From an uncultured Helicobacteraceae bacterium (lineage in GTDB: Bacteria; Campylobacterota; Campylobacteria; Campylobacterales; Helicobacteraceae): a stretch of 64,000 nt of DNA. Below, in pieces: positions 53,644-62,950 of the stretch. A program made the position numbers and the translations under genes. The stretch spans positions 186,001 to 250,000 of the forward strand of contig CANQAN010000001.1 in the NCBI GenBank assembly GCA_947588965.1. The letters are read 5' to 3'. The notes beneath the pieces are model-generated. The model was given only the letters and a program-made list of their open reading frames with translations. It had not been told where the DNA came from and did no database searches. Position 1 is the first letter of the stretch; every line of letters starts with the position of its first letter.

Positions 53644-54204
53644 TTAAGCCTTTTTTGCGACAAGTCTTGCAACCAGAGCCTTTTTAGAATCCTTTGTGCG
53701 CTTTATCAAAGCCTCTTCGTAAAACAAAATTTCTAATTCCAAAAATGCACACAAAAGCTCATTTTTGCGCAACAAATGACTTGAATCACTCGCAAATGCA
53801 TTTTGTGATTCCTCATCACTCCTTACAAAAGTCTCAAAAACAAGGATTCCACCTGTCTTTAGGGCATCTATCATATAGGGAAACAATCTGCGCTCTAAAA
53901 AATAGCTGTTACAAATGAGTTCATAGCGATCTCTTGGAATCTTAAAGGCATCCAAATCCACACATTGCGCTGTGATATTACTCTCATTTTCCAAGTTTTG
54001 CAAGGCAAAAGAGGAGATGTCCAAACTCTCCACACAAAAGCCACAATCACGCATAAATAACGAATTTCTTCCTAAACCACAGGCAATATCTAGTGCTAAG
54101 CCTAACTTTGCCCTCGCTATATGCTTACGTAATAATTCTAAGGGTGTGCCAATGCTTTGATTTTCTCTGTGGCGGTGATTCCACTTATCTGCATCACACT
54201 TCAT
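53644..54204 (-). CDS. SAM-dependent methyltransferase (TehB-like)
   Basis: The product is about 186 residues; ATG 54204 overlaps the aguB stop, TTG 54213 is an alternative. KWNHRHRENQSIGTPLELLRKH and LALDIACGLGRNSLFMRD (motif I), then LDISSFALQNLE and RYELICNSYFLERRLFPYMIDALKTGG, resemble the small TehB/Methyltransf_25 group. Substrate unknown. It is last gene of a unit that begins at panD or later. Confidence 0.8.
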   Translation of the reverse strand: MKCDADKWNHRHRENQSIGTPLELLRKHIARAKLGLALDIACGLGRNSLFMRDCGFCVESLDISSFALQNLENESNITAQCVDLDAFKIPRDRYELICNSYFLERRLFPYMIDALKTGGILVFETFVRSDEESQNAFASDSSHLLRKNELLCAFLELEILFYEEALIKRTKDSKKALVARLVAKKA

Positions 54205-55094
54205 TCCTTGCAATACCGCTTCAGAATCTCTTCATAAGAATCAATGCGTCTGTCACGCAAAAAAGGCCAAATCCTGCGCACATCCTCGCTACGTCTCTTA
54301 TCCCAAACAAACGACAAAATTTCCTCTTTCTCAACACTTCCAAGAGCCAACAACTCACCCTGCGGACCAAAAGCAAAACTAGATCCCCAGAAGCGAATCC
54401 CGCTCATTGCTCCACTTTTATCCGCCTCAAATCCCACGCGATTAATCGCAACAACAGGAATCCCATTTGCAACACTATGCCCACGCTGCACAGCCATCCA
54501 AGCCTCTCTTTGTCGCTCTTTCTCTTCCTCTGCATCCTCATCAAACCACCCAATCGCAGTGGGATAAACAAGAATCTCTGCCCCCTTTAACGTCATAATC
54601 CGCGCCGCTTCTGGAAACCATTGATCCCAGCACACCAACACACCAAGCACACCAACACTCGTAACAATAGGCTCGAACCCTAAATCTCCGGACGTGAAAT
54701 AAAATTTCTCATAGAATCCCGGATCATCGGGAATGTGCATTTTGCGATATTTTCCTGCGACACTGCCGTCCTTTTCAAACACAACTGCAGTGTTATGATA
54801 CATTCCCGCAGTGCGCTTTTCAAACAAAGAGCTCACAAGCACAACACCACATTCTTTAGCAATTTGCGCAAAATAAGCGCAATCTGCGCTAAACTCTAGC
54901 GCATAATCAAAAAATTCCACATTTTCGCTCTGGCAAAAATATTCACAGCAATGCAATTCCTGCAACAACACCAACTGTGCGCCCTCCTTTGCAGCCTCTT
55001 TAATCCTAAGCGCACTCTCATTTTTTGTCTCTGCCTTGCTACCCTTATAGGATTGCTGAATCATTGCAACTTTAACTTCAGAATCTCTCACCAC
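54201..55094 (-). CDS. aguB: N-carbamoylputrescine amidase
   Basis: The 297-residue nitrilase-superfamily enzyme has the catalytic Glu in LVLLQELHCCEYFCQ, Lys in GKYRKMHIPDDPGFYEKFYF and Cys in LGVLVCWDQWFPEAARIM. PTAIGWFDEDAEEEK and WMAVQRGHSVANGIPVVAINRVG are AguB hallmarks. It releases putrescine from N-carbamoylputrescine and completes the agmatine route with aguA. Start GTG 55094, after AAAGGGG. Confidence 0.92.
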   Translation of the reverse strand: MVRDSEVKVAMIQQSYKGSKAETKNESALRIKEAAKEGAQLVLLQELHCCEYFCQSENVEFFDYALEFSADCAYFAQIAKECGVVLVSSLFEKRTAGMYHNTAVVFEKDGSVAGKYRKMHIPDDPGFYEKFYFTSGDLGFEPIVTSVGVLGVLVCWDQWFPEAARIMTLKGAEILVYPTAIGWFDEDAEEEKERQREAWMAVQRGHSVANGIPVVAINRVGFEADKSGAMSGIRFWGSSFAFGPQGELLALGSVEKEEILSFVWDKRRSEDVRRIWPFLRDRRIDSYEEILKRYCKE

Positions 55095-55103
55095 AAATCC
55101 CCT

Positions 55104-55280
55104 TTAATCATCCTCTCCCTCATAATCTTTATCACTGCTCTCATAGTCATCTTCATCGTAGAGAAAATTATCGCTATCCTCATAACGTGAATTGTATCCA
55201 TCATATTCCTCTTCTTCAAAATCCCCTATATATTCATCGTCAAATTCTTCATCATCAAAGGCTCTTGCTAAAATATTCAT
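55104..55280 (-). CDS. Small highly acidic protein (58 aa)
   Basis: Just below the track cut-off. ATG 55280 overlaps the TcdA-like stop (ATGA) and has AAGGAG upstream. The product MNILARAFDDEEFDDEYIGD continues with almost only D, E, Y, S and G to the C-terminus. It probably has no stable fold on its own and no catalytic motif. H. pylori has a small gene (HP0756) in the same place between a ThiF-like gene and aguB, by my recollection. It may be a regulatory or binding partner of a neighbouring enzyme. Confidence 0.75.
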   Translation of the reverse strand: MNILARAFDDEEFDDEYIGDFEEEEYDGYNSRYEDSDNFLYDEDDYESSDKDYEGEDD

Positions 55281-55963
55281 TCAAACTCCTTATCTAAAAT
55301 AATAGACACCGCTTCACTTGCTAAACGCAATCCAAAACTCGCAGTCACTCCGCTAAAACTTCCTAATTCCTTACATTTTGGCACTTCAGGACTAAAAACA
55401 ACCTTAAAATCACCCTTAAACCCTTGCTTCTTAAGCCCTTCTCGGAATTTTCTGGCAAATTTATCCCCATAACTTTTCCAAATAGAAGCATATTGTATCT
55501 GCGCAGGATCGAGCTTTTTGGCACTTCCTGTAGAAGAGAGCAGAATCGGATTCTTAGATTTTCTAGCATTTGCAACCCTTAGGGCAAGAGCGATTTTTGC
55601 GCTAATGTCATCCATAGCATCAATGACAACATCATAGCAAGAAAAGTCAAAACTATCAATGAATTCTTGCGTTACTTGCGCATCTAAGGATTGAATCCCC
55701 TTGTATTTTTGCGCTAATACTTCTACTTTTTTTCTTCCAACACCCTCAAATGCGCCAATTTGACGATTCTGATTTGTAACATCAAAACAATCATAATCCA
55801 CAATGCAAATCGTACCAATTCCCACGCGATATAAGCAATCAAGCGCAAAACTCCCCACACCACCAACACCAAGCACCAAGATTTTTGCACTTTGTAGTCG
55901 CTTAAATCCACTCGCTTTGAATAGCAACAAGGTTCGGGCAAAACGTTCTTCCACGTCAGACAC
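55277..55963 (-). CDS. TcdA/CsdL-like ThiF-family tRNA t6A dehydratase
   Basis: The 228-residue E1-like protein has ERFARTLLLFKASGFKRLQSAKILVLGVGGVGSFALDCLYRVGIG (ATP site), NRQIGAF and VVIDAMDDISAK. SSTGSAKKLDPAQIQYASIWKSYGD is the TcdA subgroup mark, against MoeB or ThiF. TcdA forms the cyclic ct6A from t6A37. It starts with GTG 55963, inside the end of surE. Confidence 0.85.
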   Translation of the reverse strand: MSDVEERFARTLLLFKASGFKRLQSAKILVLGVGGVGSFALDCLYRVGIGTICIVDYDCFDVTNQNRQIGAFEGVGRKKVEVLAQKYKGIQSLDAQVTQEFIDSFDFSCYDVVIDAMDDISAKIALALRVANARKSKNPILLSSTGSAKKLDPAQIQYASIWKSYGDKFARKFREGLKKQGFKGDFKVVFSPEVPKCKELGSFSGVTASFGLRLASEAVSIILDKEFE

Positions 55964-56744
55964 CTATCCATTTCTCTAGAGAGCGCAAACTTCCCCTTGC
56001 TGTGAAATCAAGTGTGATAGGCGTGATAGAAACATAGCCATCCATCACAGCACTAAAATCAGAAATCTCCCCATTATCCCTTTCGTTCCATCTAAGCGGA
56101 TGCAATCCAAGCCAATAATACTCCTCTCCACGTGGATTTCTATGCAAATGCGCATCATTTCCATATGTGCGAATCCCAAGCTCTGTTATGCGCATTCCCT
56201 TGCATTCTTTTGGCGGAATCTGCGGAATATTGACATTCAAAAACTCCCTATTTTTAAGGGGATAAGAATCTTTTAAGACTTTGTTTGCAAGTTTAAAAAT
56301 CACTTCTTTTGCAAGAGCAAAGTCAAATCCGAAATAATCCTTATCGCGCAAAACTTGTGAAATCGCAATGGATGGGATTCCGTGTAAGACCCCCTCCATT
56401 GCCGCACTCGCTGTACCAGAATAGCTCACATCTTCACCCATATTAGAGCCGATATTGATTCCACTCACGATTAAATCGGGCATAAATCCCTCTTGATAGA
56501 GCGCATTAAGTGACAAATACACACAATCTGTCGGGCTTCCATCCTCTAGTTTATAAAAATCATCTTCTAATTTCACAAAGCGCAAAGGTCGCGTCAATGT
56601 CATTCCATGCCCACAGGCTGACTTTTCACTCGCGGGAGCAACCACCACAACATGCCCTAATGCACTCAATGCTTCTCTTAAAGCCAAAAGCCCGGGGGAT
56701 CCATAACCATCATCATTTGTCAGCAAAATACGTCTCACGCTCAC
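55956..56744 (-). CDS. surE: 5'/3'-nucleotidase SurE
   Basis: The 262-residue product has RILLTNDDGYGSPGLLALREAL, with the metal Asp-Asp pair, VVVAPASEKSACGHGMTLT, SPTDCVYLSLNAL and VSGINIGSNMGEDVSYSGTASAAMEG. It is a metal-dependent nucleoside monophosphatase. The track start is a GTG at 56744; the GTG two codons later (56738) is better spaced from AAGGG. It lies 2 nt after ispA. Confidence 0.95.
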   Translation of the reverse strand: MSVRRILLTNDDGYGSPGLLALREALSALGHVVVVAPASEKSACGHGMTLTRPLRFVKLEDDFYKLEDGSPTDCVYLSLNALYQEGFMPDLIVSGINIGSNMGEDVSYSGTASAAMEGVLHGIPSIAISQVLRDKDYFGFDFALAKEVIFKLANKVLKDSYPLKNREFLNVNIPQIPPKECKGMRITELGIRTYGNDAHLHRNPRGEEYYWLGLHPLRWNERDNGEISDFSAVMDGYVSITPITLDFTARGSLRSLEKWIGV

Positions 56745-56746
56745 CC

Positions 56747-57610
56747 TTAAATCTCAAAATATTCTCTCAAAAGACGTCTCAAAAAAAACTCCACACGCCC
56801 ATCTAACGACTCACATTGCTCTAAAATGGAATCCCTAAGAGCTTGTGCTTCTCTCCTTGCCCCCTCTAATCCGAGCAAATTCACATAACTATTCTTAGCG
56901 CAATCGTGTTTTGTCGGCTTTCCTGCCTCTTGTGCGCTCTGTGTGCTGTCAATCATATCATCTCTGATTTGAAAAAACAACCCCAAATCCATTCCGAGCT
57001 TATAGAGTTTTTTGCGCATCTTTTTGTTGCATTCTGCGATGATTCCGCCCATTTCCAGAGAAGAAGCGATGAGTTTTGCTGTTTTGTTGCAATGAATGAC
57101 TTTTAGTTTTTCTAAAGGCAAAGTCTCTCCCTCAAAGCAACAATCTAAGGCTTGTCCTAAGACCATTCCATAGATTCCACCATTATAGCTTAGAGATTCT
57201 ATGAGCTTTGTTTTAATCTTTGGCTTAAGCCTTGCAGTTGCAATCAAATAAAACGCGTGTGTATTTAACCCATCGCCAACAAGAATCGCCCCCGCTTCAT
57301 CATACTTTGTATGCAGTGTCATACAACCGCGTCTTAAAGGAGCATTATCCATTGCAGGTAAGTCATCATGAATGAGCGAGTAGGTGTGCAAAATCTCCAA
57401 TGCTAAAGCCACGCTGAAAGATTCTCTAAGCCTCTTAGGCTTCAATCCCGCCACGACACTCAAAAGCAATTGAGGGCGGAATCTCTTGCCGCCATTTCTC
57501 ACCATCTCCCACAGAGCAGTCTCAAAATAAGGATGAAAACTCTCTAATTTTGGGGAATGTGCCACTAAATAAGCTTCAAAATCCTCAAAAACTGAAGCGT
57601 GTGTCTTCAT
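56747..57610 (-). CDS. ispA: Farnesyl/geranyl diphosphate synthase
   Basis: The 287-residue prenyltransferase has FRPQLLLSVV, first aspartate motif LIHDDLPAMDNAPLRRG, second motif FQIRDDMIDSTQS and GKPTKHDCAKNSYVNLLGL. It condenses IPP with DMAPP/GPP; IspH in the same window supplies these. The start lies 26 nt inside the end of the PDZ gene. The order ispA-surE matches H. pylori HP0929-HP0930. Confidence 0.93.
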   Translation of the reverse strand: MKTHASVFEDFEAYLVAHSPKLESFHPYFETALWEMVRNGGKRFRPQLLLSVVAGLKPKRLRESFSVALALEILHTYSLIHDDLPAMDNAPLRRGCMTLHTKYDEAGAILVGDGLNTHAFYLIATARLKPKIKTKLIESLSYNGGIYGMVLGQALDCCFEGETLPLEKLKVIHCNKTAKLIASSLEMGGIIAECNKKMRKKLYKLGMDLGLFFQIRDDMIDSTQSAQEAGKPTKHDCAKNSYVNLLGLEGARREAQALRDSILEQCESLDGRVEFFLRRLLREYFEI

Positions 57611-58691
57611 TAAGAAGCCCTTTTGTCAAATCTATTGAGGAATTTTGTGCTTTTTCATTGACATTGATGAAAAATTGAAAATCATTTCGCGAAATCAACC
57701 ATTGCTGTCGCATGTCGGGATATTCGCCAAGCAAACGAATGATAGCATTGTATCCCTTAGGGACATCGCGTTGATTAACGCGCAATATCTTATCCCCTAC
57801 GCGCAAACGTTCAAACCCATCTTTAGCCCCCGCTCCAACGCTTGTGATGGTGAAATTATCATCGATTCCAATATGCACACGAGCAAGAAAATCATCTCTA
57901 AGCAACATTCCTCCGCGCCTCCTATCTACAATCACGGGAACCTCCATTATGCTACCATTGCGATTGATTTTGACATTAGCAGTTGAATTTTCTTTCAAAT
58001 CAAAAACCACACGATGAAAAGAGGGCAGAGTTTGGGCATCTTGTCCATTAATAGCTAGGATAATATCCCCATAGCGAAAGGGATTGCGCGGGAAAAAGGG
58101 CTCTACAACATTAACCTCCACTGCGCCTTGCTCATTTTGGAACACCCGAATCCCAATATCTCCATAATAAATAGGATCACTATTGAGGAAACGATCCAAA
58201 TAGACCTTTTCAATAAAAGCATCTCCGCCAATCCCGATACCATAGACATGATCGCACACAGTGCTAATGAGACTGTTTTGAAAAGTTGGTGTGTTGAGTG
58301 TCGCATAATCAATGGGGCTTTGCATCCTTGTCTCTATCTTTCCACTCACACTATCATTTGGTGTGACACTTGCAATCTCATCTTCTAAAATCTCATGCGT
58401 AATATCACGCAAGATGATTGGCTCTAAGTTTTTTTTAGATTCTAGCAAATACATACCCACAAAGGGATCATGCTTTAAGACCTTGTATCCCTTAGGGCTC
58501 ACACGTGGCGAATACACAAACAAAACAGCCTTTGAGGGAGCTTTTGACTCCAAAGAACGAATCGCAATCCCATATGTCCCCCCCACATATTCCATTGAGA
58601 GCGCCGCTCTTTTCTCACATGCCTTGAAATCATAGGCAGACAGACTCACAGCACAACAAATTAACCAAAAACTCAAACACAAAACTCTCAT
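57585..58691 (-). CDS. Exported PDZ-domain protein
   Basis: The product is about 368 residues from ATG 58691, which overlaps the ybaB stop (TGATG). Sec signal [22 protein letters not shown]; mature protein periplasmic. A serine-protease-like N-part without an obvious catalytic triad (RAALSMEYVGGTYGIAIRSL) is followed by a PDZ-like segment (EPFFPRNPFRYGDIILAINGQDAQTLPSF) and a second PDZ-like one (VGAGAKDGFERLRVGDKILRVNQRDVPKGY). It probably scaffolds an envelope process. Conserved epsilonproteobacterial family; function unknown to me. Confidence 0.75.
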   Translation of the reverse strand: MRVLCLSFWLICCAVSLSAYDFKACEKRAALSMEYVGGTYGIAIRSLESKAPSKAVLFVYSPRVSPKGYKVLKHDPFVGMYLLESKKNLEPIILRDITHEILEDEIASVTPNDSVSGKIETRMQSPIDYATLNTPTFQNSLISTVCDHVYGIGIGGDAFIEKVYLDRFLNSDPIYYGDIGIRVFQNEQGAVEVNVVEPFFPRNPFRYGDIILAINGQDAQTLPSFHRVVFDLKENSTANVKINRNGSIMEVPVIVDRRRGGMLLRDDFLARVHIGIDDNFTITSVGAGAKDGFERLRVGDKILRVNQRDVPKGYNAIIRLLGEYPDMRQQWLISRNDFQFFINVNEKAQNSSIDLTKGLLNEDTRFSF

Positions 58692-59002
58692 CACAACCCC
58701 TTAAATGGTAAATCCCCAAAATTTCCTAACATATTCATTGCGACATTTTTGCGGTTAGAATCCACACTCTTTAACACATCATTAAGTGCGCTCATTAGCA
58801 GAATCTGCAGAGATTCTTTATCCTCTAGCAAAGAATCATCAATATTAATATCAAGAATCTCGCCCTCTCCATTAGCCCTGACACTCACCAATCCTCCCCC
58901 ACTCTTTGCAGAAAAAACCAATTCTTTATTTGCCTCTTGCGCACTCTTAAGCTTCTCTTGCAAATCACCCAATGTCTTTGCCAACTCTTGTGGATCAAAC
59001 AT
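58691..59002 (-). CDS. YbaB/EbfC family nucleoid-associated protein
   Basis: The product is about 103 residues from ATG 59002 ([22 protein letters not shown]); the track start lies in pan[29 protein letters not shown] is the family core. It binds DNA as a dimer. It overlaps panD by 8 nt, the order of HP0034-HP0035. Confidence 0.9.
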   Translation of the reverse strand: MFDPQELAKTLGDLQEKLKSAQEANKELVFSAKSGGGLVSVRANGEGEILDINIDDSLLEDKESLQILLMSALNDVLKSVDSNRKNVAMNMLGNFGDLPFKGL

Positions 59003-59363
59003 TTTCAAACTCCTCTTTAACTGCAACAATCTGATTTCTCTCATCAACTAACACGATTTTAGGGGCATAGCCTCTTAACTCTTCTTGTGTGTATTGCGCA
59101 TAGGCCATAACAATAATCTTATCTCCGATTTGAACCTTACGTGCAGCCGCACCATTGAGGCACATATCGCCACTTTTCCCTTTGATGATGTAAGTTGAAA
59201 AACGTTCCCCATTATTGATATTGACGACATCCACTTTCTGTCCCTCAAACAATCCCGCAGCATCCATAAGGACAGAATCTATCGTGATGGACCCGACATA
59301 ATTGAGATTTGCATCACTCACCCTTGCGCGATGAATCTTACTATACAGCATTGTCAAATTCAA
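58995..59363 (-). CDS. panD: Aspartate 1-decarboxylase
   Basis: The 122-residue proenzyme has [25 protein letters not shown] with the Gly-Ser self-cleavage site that yields the pyruvoyl group, and [19 protein letters not shown] and [20 protein letters not shown]. It makes beta-alanine for pantothenate. The start is the TTG at 59363 after AAGGA; H. pylori PanD has the same short N-terminal extension before MLYSK as I remember it. Confidence 0.95.
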   Translation of the reverse strand: MNLTMLYSKIHRARVSDANLNYVGSITIDSVLMDAAGLFEGQKVDVVNINNGERFSTYIIKGKSGDMCLNGAAARKVQIGDKIIVMAYAQYTQEELRGYAPKIVLVDERNQIVAVKEEFENV

Positions 59364-59566
59364 TATCCATCCTTGAAAAAGAAAAATCTCACTCCCGCGT
59401 ATTTTAACACATTTTAACCCTTGAAGCAGTTAAAAGCAAAAATACGCCACCAAAAATCACAAAATTCAATTCTGTTTGCGAAAATTTACATTTATTTTAT
59501 ACTTTTTTTGTAAAAATTCCCAAATTTTAATAAAAAATAAAAAGACAGAAAGATAGAAGGATTTCC
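59364..59566. other. Divergent promoter region panD / efflux operon
   Basis: No ORF with a ribosome site was found. It is AT-rich with TTTATACTTTTT and AAATTTTAATAAAAAATAA tracts near 59494-59540, suitable for a promoter of the efflux operon; AGAAGG at 59555 serves its TTG start. No inverted repeat of operator type was found by eye. Confidence 0.45.
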
Positions 59567-61009
59567 TTGCGTCCATTATTCGTTATTGCCATTATCTGTA
59601 GCCTATTCTTTAGTGCTTGTTCCCCAAAGATGCCAACCAAAGAGGAATTAACACAATCACTCCCGCAAGAATTCTCAAATCTCATTTTAATTGGACAAGC
59701 CCCTAAAGACAAAGAAAACAAAATCCTAAAAACAACGCCACTAGAGCAAATCAAACTCCTCTTTGGAGACGAAACACTTAATACACTCTTTGAACTTGCC
59801 CTAAGCAAAAATCTTGACTTACAAATTGCCAATACAAGAATCTTGCAAGCCAGATCACAGCTCAAAACTGCTCTAGGAGAGCTGTTTCCAACCGTAAATG
59901 GAAATTTAAGCCTCAATGATTCTCACCAGCGCACAGACACGAATCCCGTCCAAAAGAGCAGTGCTTATAGCGCACAAATTGGAGCAACACTCTCTTGGGA
60001 GCTTGATCTCTTTGGACGCTTACAGCACAATAAAAATGCCAAAAACTCCCTCTATGAAAAGTCCCTACAAGATCTAGAAAACGCAAAAATCACACTTTTG
60101 GCAGATATTGCCACACTCTACTTTGCCCTCCTTGAATCGCACACCAACATACAGCTCACCAGTGAAAATATCACCCATTATGAGACGGCTCTAGAGCTTA
60201 CAAGACTTAAGGTTGAAAATGGTCTCTTAGACAGCACAGAGCTTTTTGAAAAGCAAGACTTGCTGACAAGCGAACAAAACACACTAGAAACGCTCAAAAC
60301 CACAGCAGAAGAAAACAAAAATGCCCTTTTGCTCCTCCTAGATTCCAAGTCTCTGCCTTTTGAAATCTCTCGTGTCCATCTCCCACAGACGCGTACAAGC
60401 TTTGCACTTAGCGATCTTCCTGCAGAAGTGATTTTGGCACGTCCAGACATTAAGGCATCACTCTTAAGCCTCTATGCCCAAACTTACAATAAAGCCAACG
60501 CAAAAGCAAGTTTATTTCCAATTCTCTCTATCAGCGCAAATGTCAATGAAATTCTAGATTCATCAACACAAAATGCAGGGAATCTTGCTTGGCAACTTGC
60601 AAGCTCTCTTGTCGCCCCAATTTTAAATCGCACACAGCTCACACAAAATTATTTTTTACAAGATGCCATCTTGCAAGAATCCTATCTCACACTCCAACAA
60701 TCCATTAAAAATGCCTTTAATGAGATTCAAAATACAAGTTTTAATACAAAAAGCACCTCTTTGCAGCTCCAAAACAGCCAAAAACGTCTCACTAATGCTC
60801 AAAGTTACTATGAATTTTCCTACAATCGCCATCTGGTAGGATTGATCGACACCTTAGAATATTCCCTCAATGCCGCCTCTCTTAATAATTCCAAAAAATC
60901 TTTCAATTCCGCACAAAGTCAAAATTTACAAGCCCTAACGCTACTCTATAAAGCATTTGGCGGGAATTTGAACCTCACATCGCTTAAGGATTCCTATGCT
61001 CACAACTGA
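59567..61009 (+). CDS. TolC/NodT-family outer-membrane efflux lipoprotein
   Basis: The 480-residue protein starts with TTG 59567. Lipoprotein signal LFVIAIICSLFFSAC; then two OEP repeats with the usual motifs (ALSKNLDLQIANTRILQARSQLKTALGELFPTVNG, SWELDLFGRLQHNKNA; and ILARPDIKASLLSLYAQTYNKANAKASLFP). It forms the trimeric exit duct. It overlaps the next gene by 14 nt. With the MacA- and MacB-like genes it makes a complete tripartite pump. Confidence 0.9.
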   Translation: MRPLFVIAIICSLFFSACSPKMPTKEELTQSLPQEFSNLILIGQAPKDKENKILKTTPLEQIKLLFGDETLNTLFELALSKNLDLQIANTRILQARSQLKTALGELFPTVNGNLSLNDSHQRTDTNPVQKSSAYSAQIGATLSWELDLFGRLQHNKNAKNSLYEKSLQDLENAKITLLADIATLYFALLESHTNIQLTSENITHYETALELTRLKVENGLLDSTELFEKQDLLTSEQNTLETLKTTAEENKNALLLLLDSKSLPFEISRVHLPQTRTSFALSDLPAEVILARPDIKASLLSLYAQTYNKANAKASLFPILSISANVNEILDSSTQNAGNLAWQLASSLVAPILNRTQLTQNYFLQDAILQESYLTLQQSIKNAFNEIQNTSFNTKSTSLQLQNSQKRLTNAQSYYEFSYNRHLVGLIDTLEYSLNAASLNNSKKSFNSAQSQNLQALTLLYKAFGGNLNLTSLKDSYAHN

Positions 61010-62249
61010 AGAGATTCTGCGCACATTGAATCCTAAAAGAGACTACAAGAAGCTCTTTAAAATTTGGGGCTCACTCCTTGCGATTCTTATTGTCATTGGA
61101 ATCTCACTCTTTTTGTGGCAAAACAAAAGCCCTCATTACACCTACACCACGCAAGAAGTCCAAATAGGCGACATTTCAACAAGCATTAATGCTAATGGAA
61201 CACTCTCTCCTACCAACGAAGTCTCCATTGGTTCTGTCATTTCTGGAATCGTCTTAGAAGTCCTTGTTGATGTGAATGACAAAGTTACAAAGGGGCAAGT
61301 TTTAGCCAAAATTGACAGCGAGAGCATTGAGCAAAGCCTCTATCGCTACGAGGCGCAGCTCAAAAGCGCACAAGCGCAACTCAAAAGCGCACAGGTCAAT
61401 TTAGAGGAAAAAGAATGGCAATACAAGCAACTTCAGAATCTTTTCGCGCAGACAAAAGGAAAAACGCCCTCAAAGCTTGATTTGCAAACTGCAAAAACTG
61501 CATACAATTCCGCTCTTAGCGAAGTTGGAATCCGTGAGGCAAACATTACAGAGATTGAAACTTCCATCCGCTCCACACAAGTTGATTTGAAAAATGCACA
61601 AATCACAACCCCTATTGATGGCGTTGTTTTAAGTCGCTCCATTGAGGTTGGACAAAGTGTTGCGGCAAGCTTCCAAACGCCAGAATTTTTCATTATTGCA
61701 GAAAATTTAGAGGAAATGGAACTCAACGTCAGCATCTCAGAAGCAGACATAGGAAAGGTCAAGGTTGGGCAAGAAGTGCGCTTCAGTGTGGATTCTTATC
61801 CTAATGAAACCTTTAATGCTGTGGTGGATCGCGTGAATTTTGGCGCGACGGAAAACACAGATAATATCGTAACTTATGAGGCAAGAATCTATGTTGATAA
61901 CAAAAATCTGCTCTTAAAGCCGGGCATGAGCGCGACAGCAGACATCACCACGCAGAGTGTCAAAAACGCCCTTCTCGTCCCCTCAAGTGCGCTCTATTTC
62001 TCACCCAAAACACAGCCTAACAAAACCTCAAAATCCTTTAATCCTTTCACCATGTCGCGTCCCAAAATGCCACGACTTACGCAATCTAACTCAAACAACA
62101 CAAATTCTACAATTTGGATTTTAGAAAACAACACTCCTAAAGAAGTGCAAGTTCAAGTCGGAATCAGCGATGGGAATTTCACGCAAATTTTGAGCGATTC
62201 TATCACACAAGGAATGCAAGTCATTCTTGCGCAAAAAGAAGTGGAATAA
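60996..62249 (+). CDS. macA: MacA-like periplasmic membrane-fusion protein
   Basis: The 417-residue product has one N-terminal membrane segment (LFKIWGSLLAILIVIGISLFLW), a lipoyl half-motif (TLSPTNEVSIGSVISGIVLEVLVDVNDKVTKGQVLAKID), an alpha-helical hairpin (about residues 105-195), the second lipoyl half (ITTPIDGVVLSRSIEVGQSVAAS) and beta-barrel. It couples MacB to the outer-membrane duct. A long Ser/Thr/Asn/Pro linker (KTQPNKTSKSFNPFT) interrupts the C-terminal domain. It ends in an ATG-TAA overlap with macB. Confidence 0.88.
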   Translation: MLTTEEILRTLNPKRDYKKLFKIWGSLLAILIVIGISLFLWQNKSPHYTYTTQEVQIGDISTSINANGTLSPTNEVSIGSVISGIVLEVLVDVNDKVTKGQVLAKIDSESIEQSLYRYEAQLKSAQAQLKSAQVNLEEKEWQYKQLQNLFAQTKGKTPSKLDLQTAKTAYNSALSEVGIREANITEIETSIRSTQVDLKNAQITTPIDGVVLSRSIEVGQSVAASFQTPEFFIIAENLEEMELNVSISEADIGKVKVGQEVRFSVDSYPNETFNAVVDRVNFGATENTDNIVTYEARIYVDNKNLLLKPGMSATADITTQSVKNALLVPSSALYFSPKTQPNKTSKSFNPFTMSRPKMPRLTQSNSNNTNSTIWILENNTPKEVQVQVGISDGNFTQILSDSITQGMQVILAQKEVE

Positions 62250-62950
62250 TGTCCTTTATCCAACTTAAGAATATTCATAAAACCTATGGAAAACCGCCCA
62301 ATGCCTTTGAAGCTCTGCGTGGAATCAATCTCAACATCACACAAGGAGAATTTGTCGCCCTTATGGGACCAAGTGGCAGTGGCAAAAGCACACTTGCAAA
62401 CATTCTTGGTTGTCTTGATAGCCCCACAAGCGGAAGCTATGAATTCTACAACGTCAATGTCGGAGCACTCAATCTCAAGCAAAAAGCCCTCTTAAGACGC
62501 AATTATATAGGCTTCATCTTTCAAGGATTCAATCTACTCTCACGTACGACAGCCCTAGAAAATGTAGAACTTCCCCTACTCTATCGCCAAATCCCCAAAA
62601 AAGAGCGCTTAAAACAAGCAATGAAAGCCTTAGAAATGGTAGGATTAGAAAAATGGCACAACCACCAAAGTAACGCATTGAGCGGAGGGCAACAACAGCG
62701 CGTCGCCATTGCAAGAGCGATTGCTTCTCAACCCCTATTTTTACTCGCCGATGAACCCACAGGAAATCTTGACACAAAGCGCAGCATAGAGATTATGGAG
62801 ATTTTAAAACGTTTGAATGTGGAATCACAAATCACCATTTTAATGGTTACACATGAACCAGAAATGGCAAAATATGCGACGCGCAACATTTTTTTTCTTG
62901 ATGGCCTCGTGCAGAAAGATTCCAATTCTAAGGAACAAAATGATTCTTAA
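62249..62950 (+). CDS. MacB-type ABC transporter ATP-binding subunit
   Basis: The 233-residue product has Walker A MGPSGSGKSTLANILG, Q-loop FIFQGFNLLS, signature LSGGQQQRVAIARAIA, Walker B LFLLADEPTGNLD and H-loop MVTHEPEMAKYA. In E. coli MacB this domain is fused with the membrane part; here the two are separate genes overlapping by 11 nt. A T8-type run near 62890 lies in the coding sequence. Confidence 0.92.
   Translation: MSFIQLKNIHKTYGKPPNAFEALRGINLNITQGEFVALMGPSGSGKSTLANILGCLDSPTSGSYEFYNVNVGALNLKQKALLRRNYIGFIFQGFNLLSRTTALENVELPLLYRQIPKKERLKQAMKALEMVGLEKWHNHQSNALSGGQQQRVAIARAIASQPLFLLADEPTGNLDTKRSIEIMEILKRLNVESQITILMVTHEPEMAKYATRNIFFLDGLVQKDSNSKEQNDS

Noticed and set aside
53497-53736. 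79-residue ORF on the plus strand
   Set aside because: Overlaps the tRNA-Leu gene; its N-terminal residues are the usual spurious translation of a tRNA.
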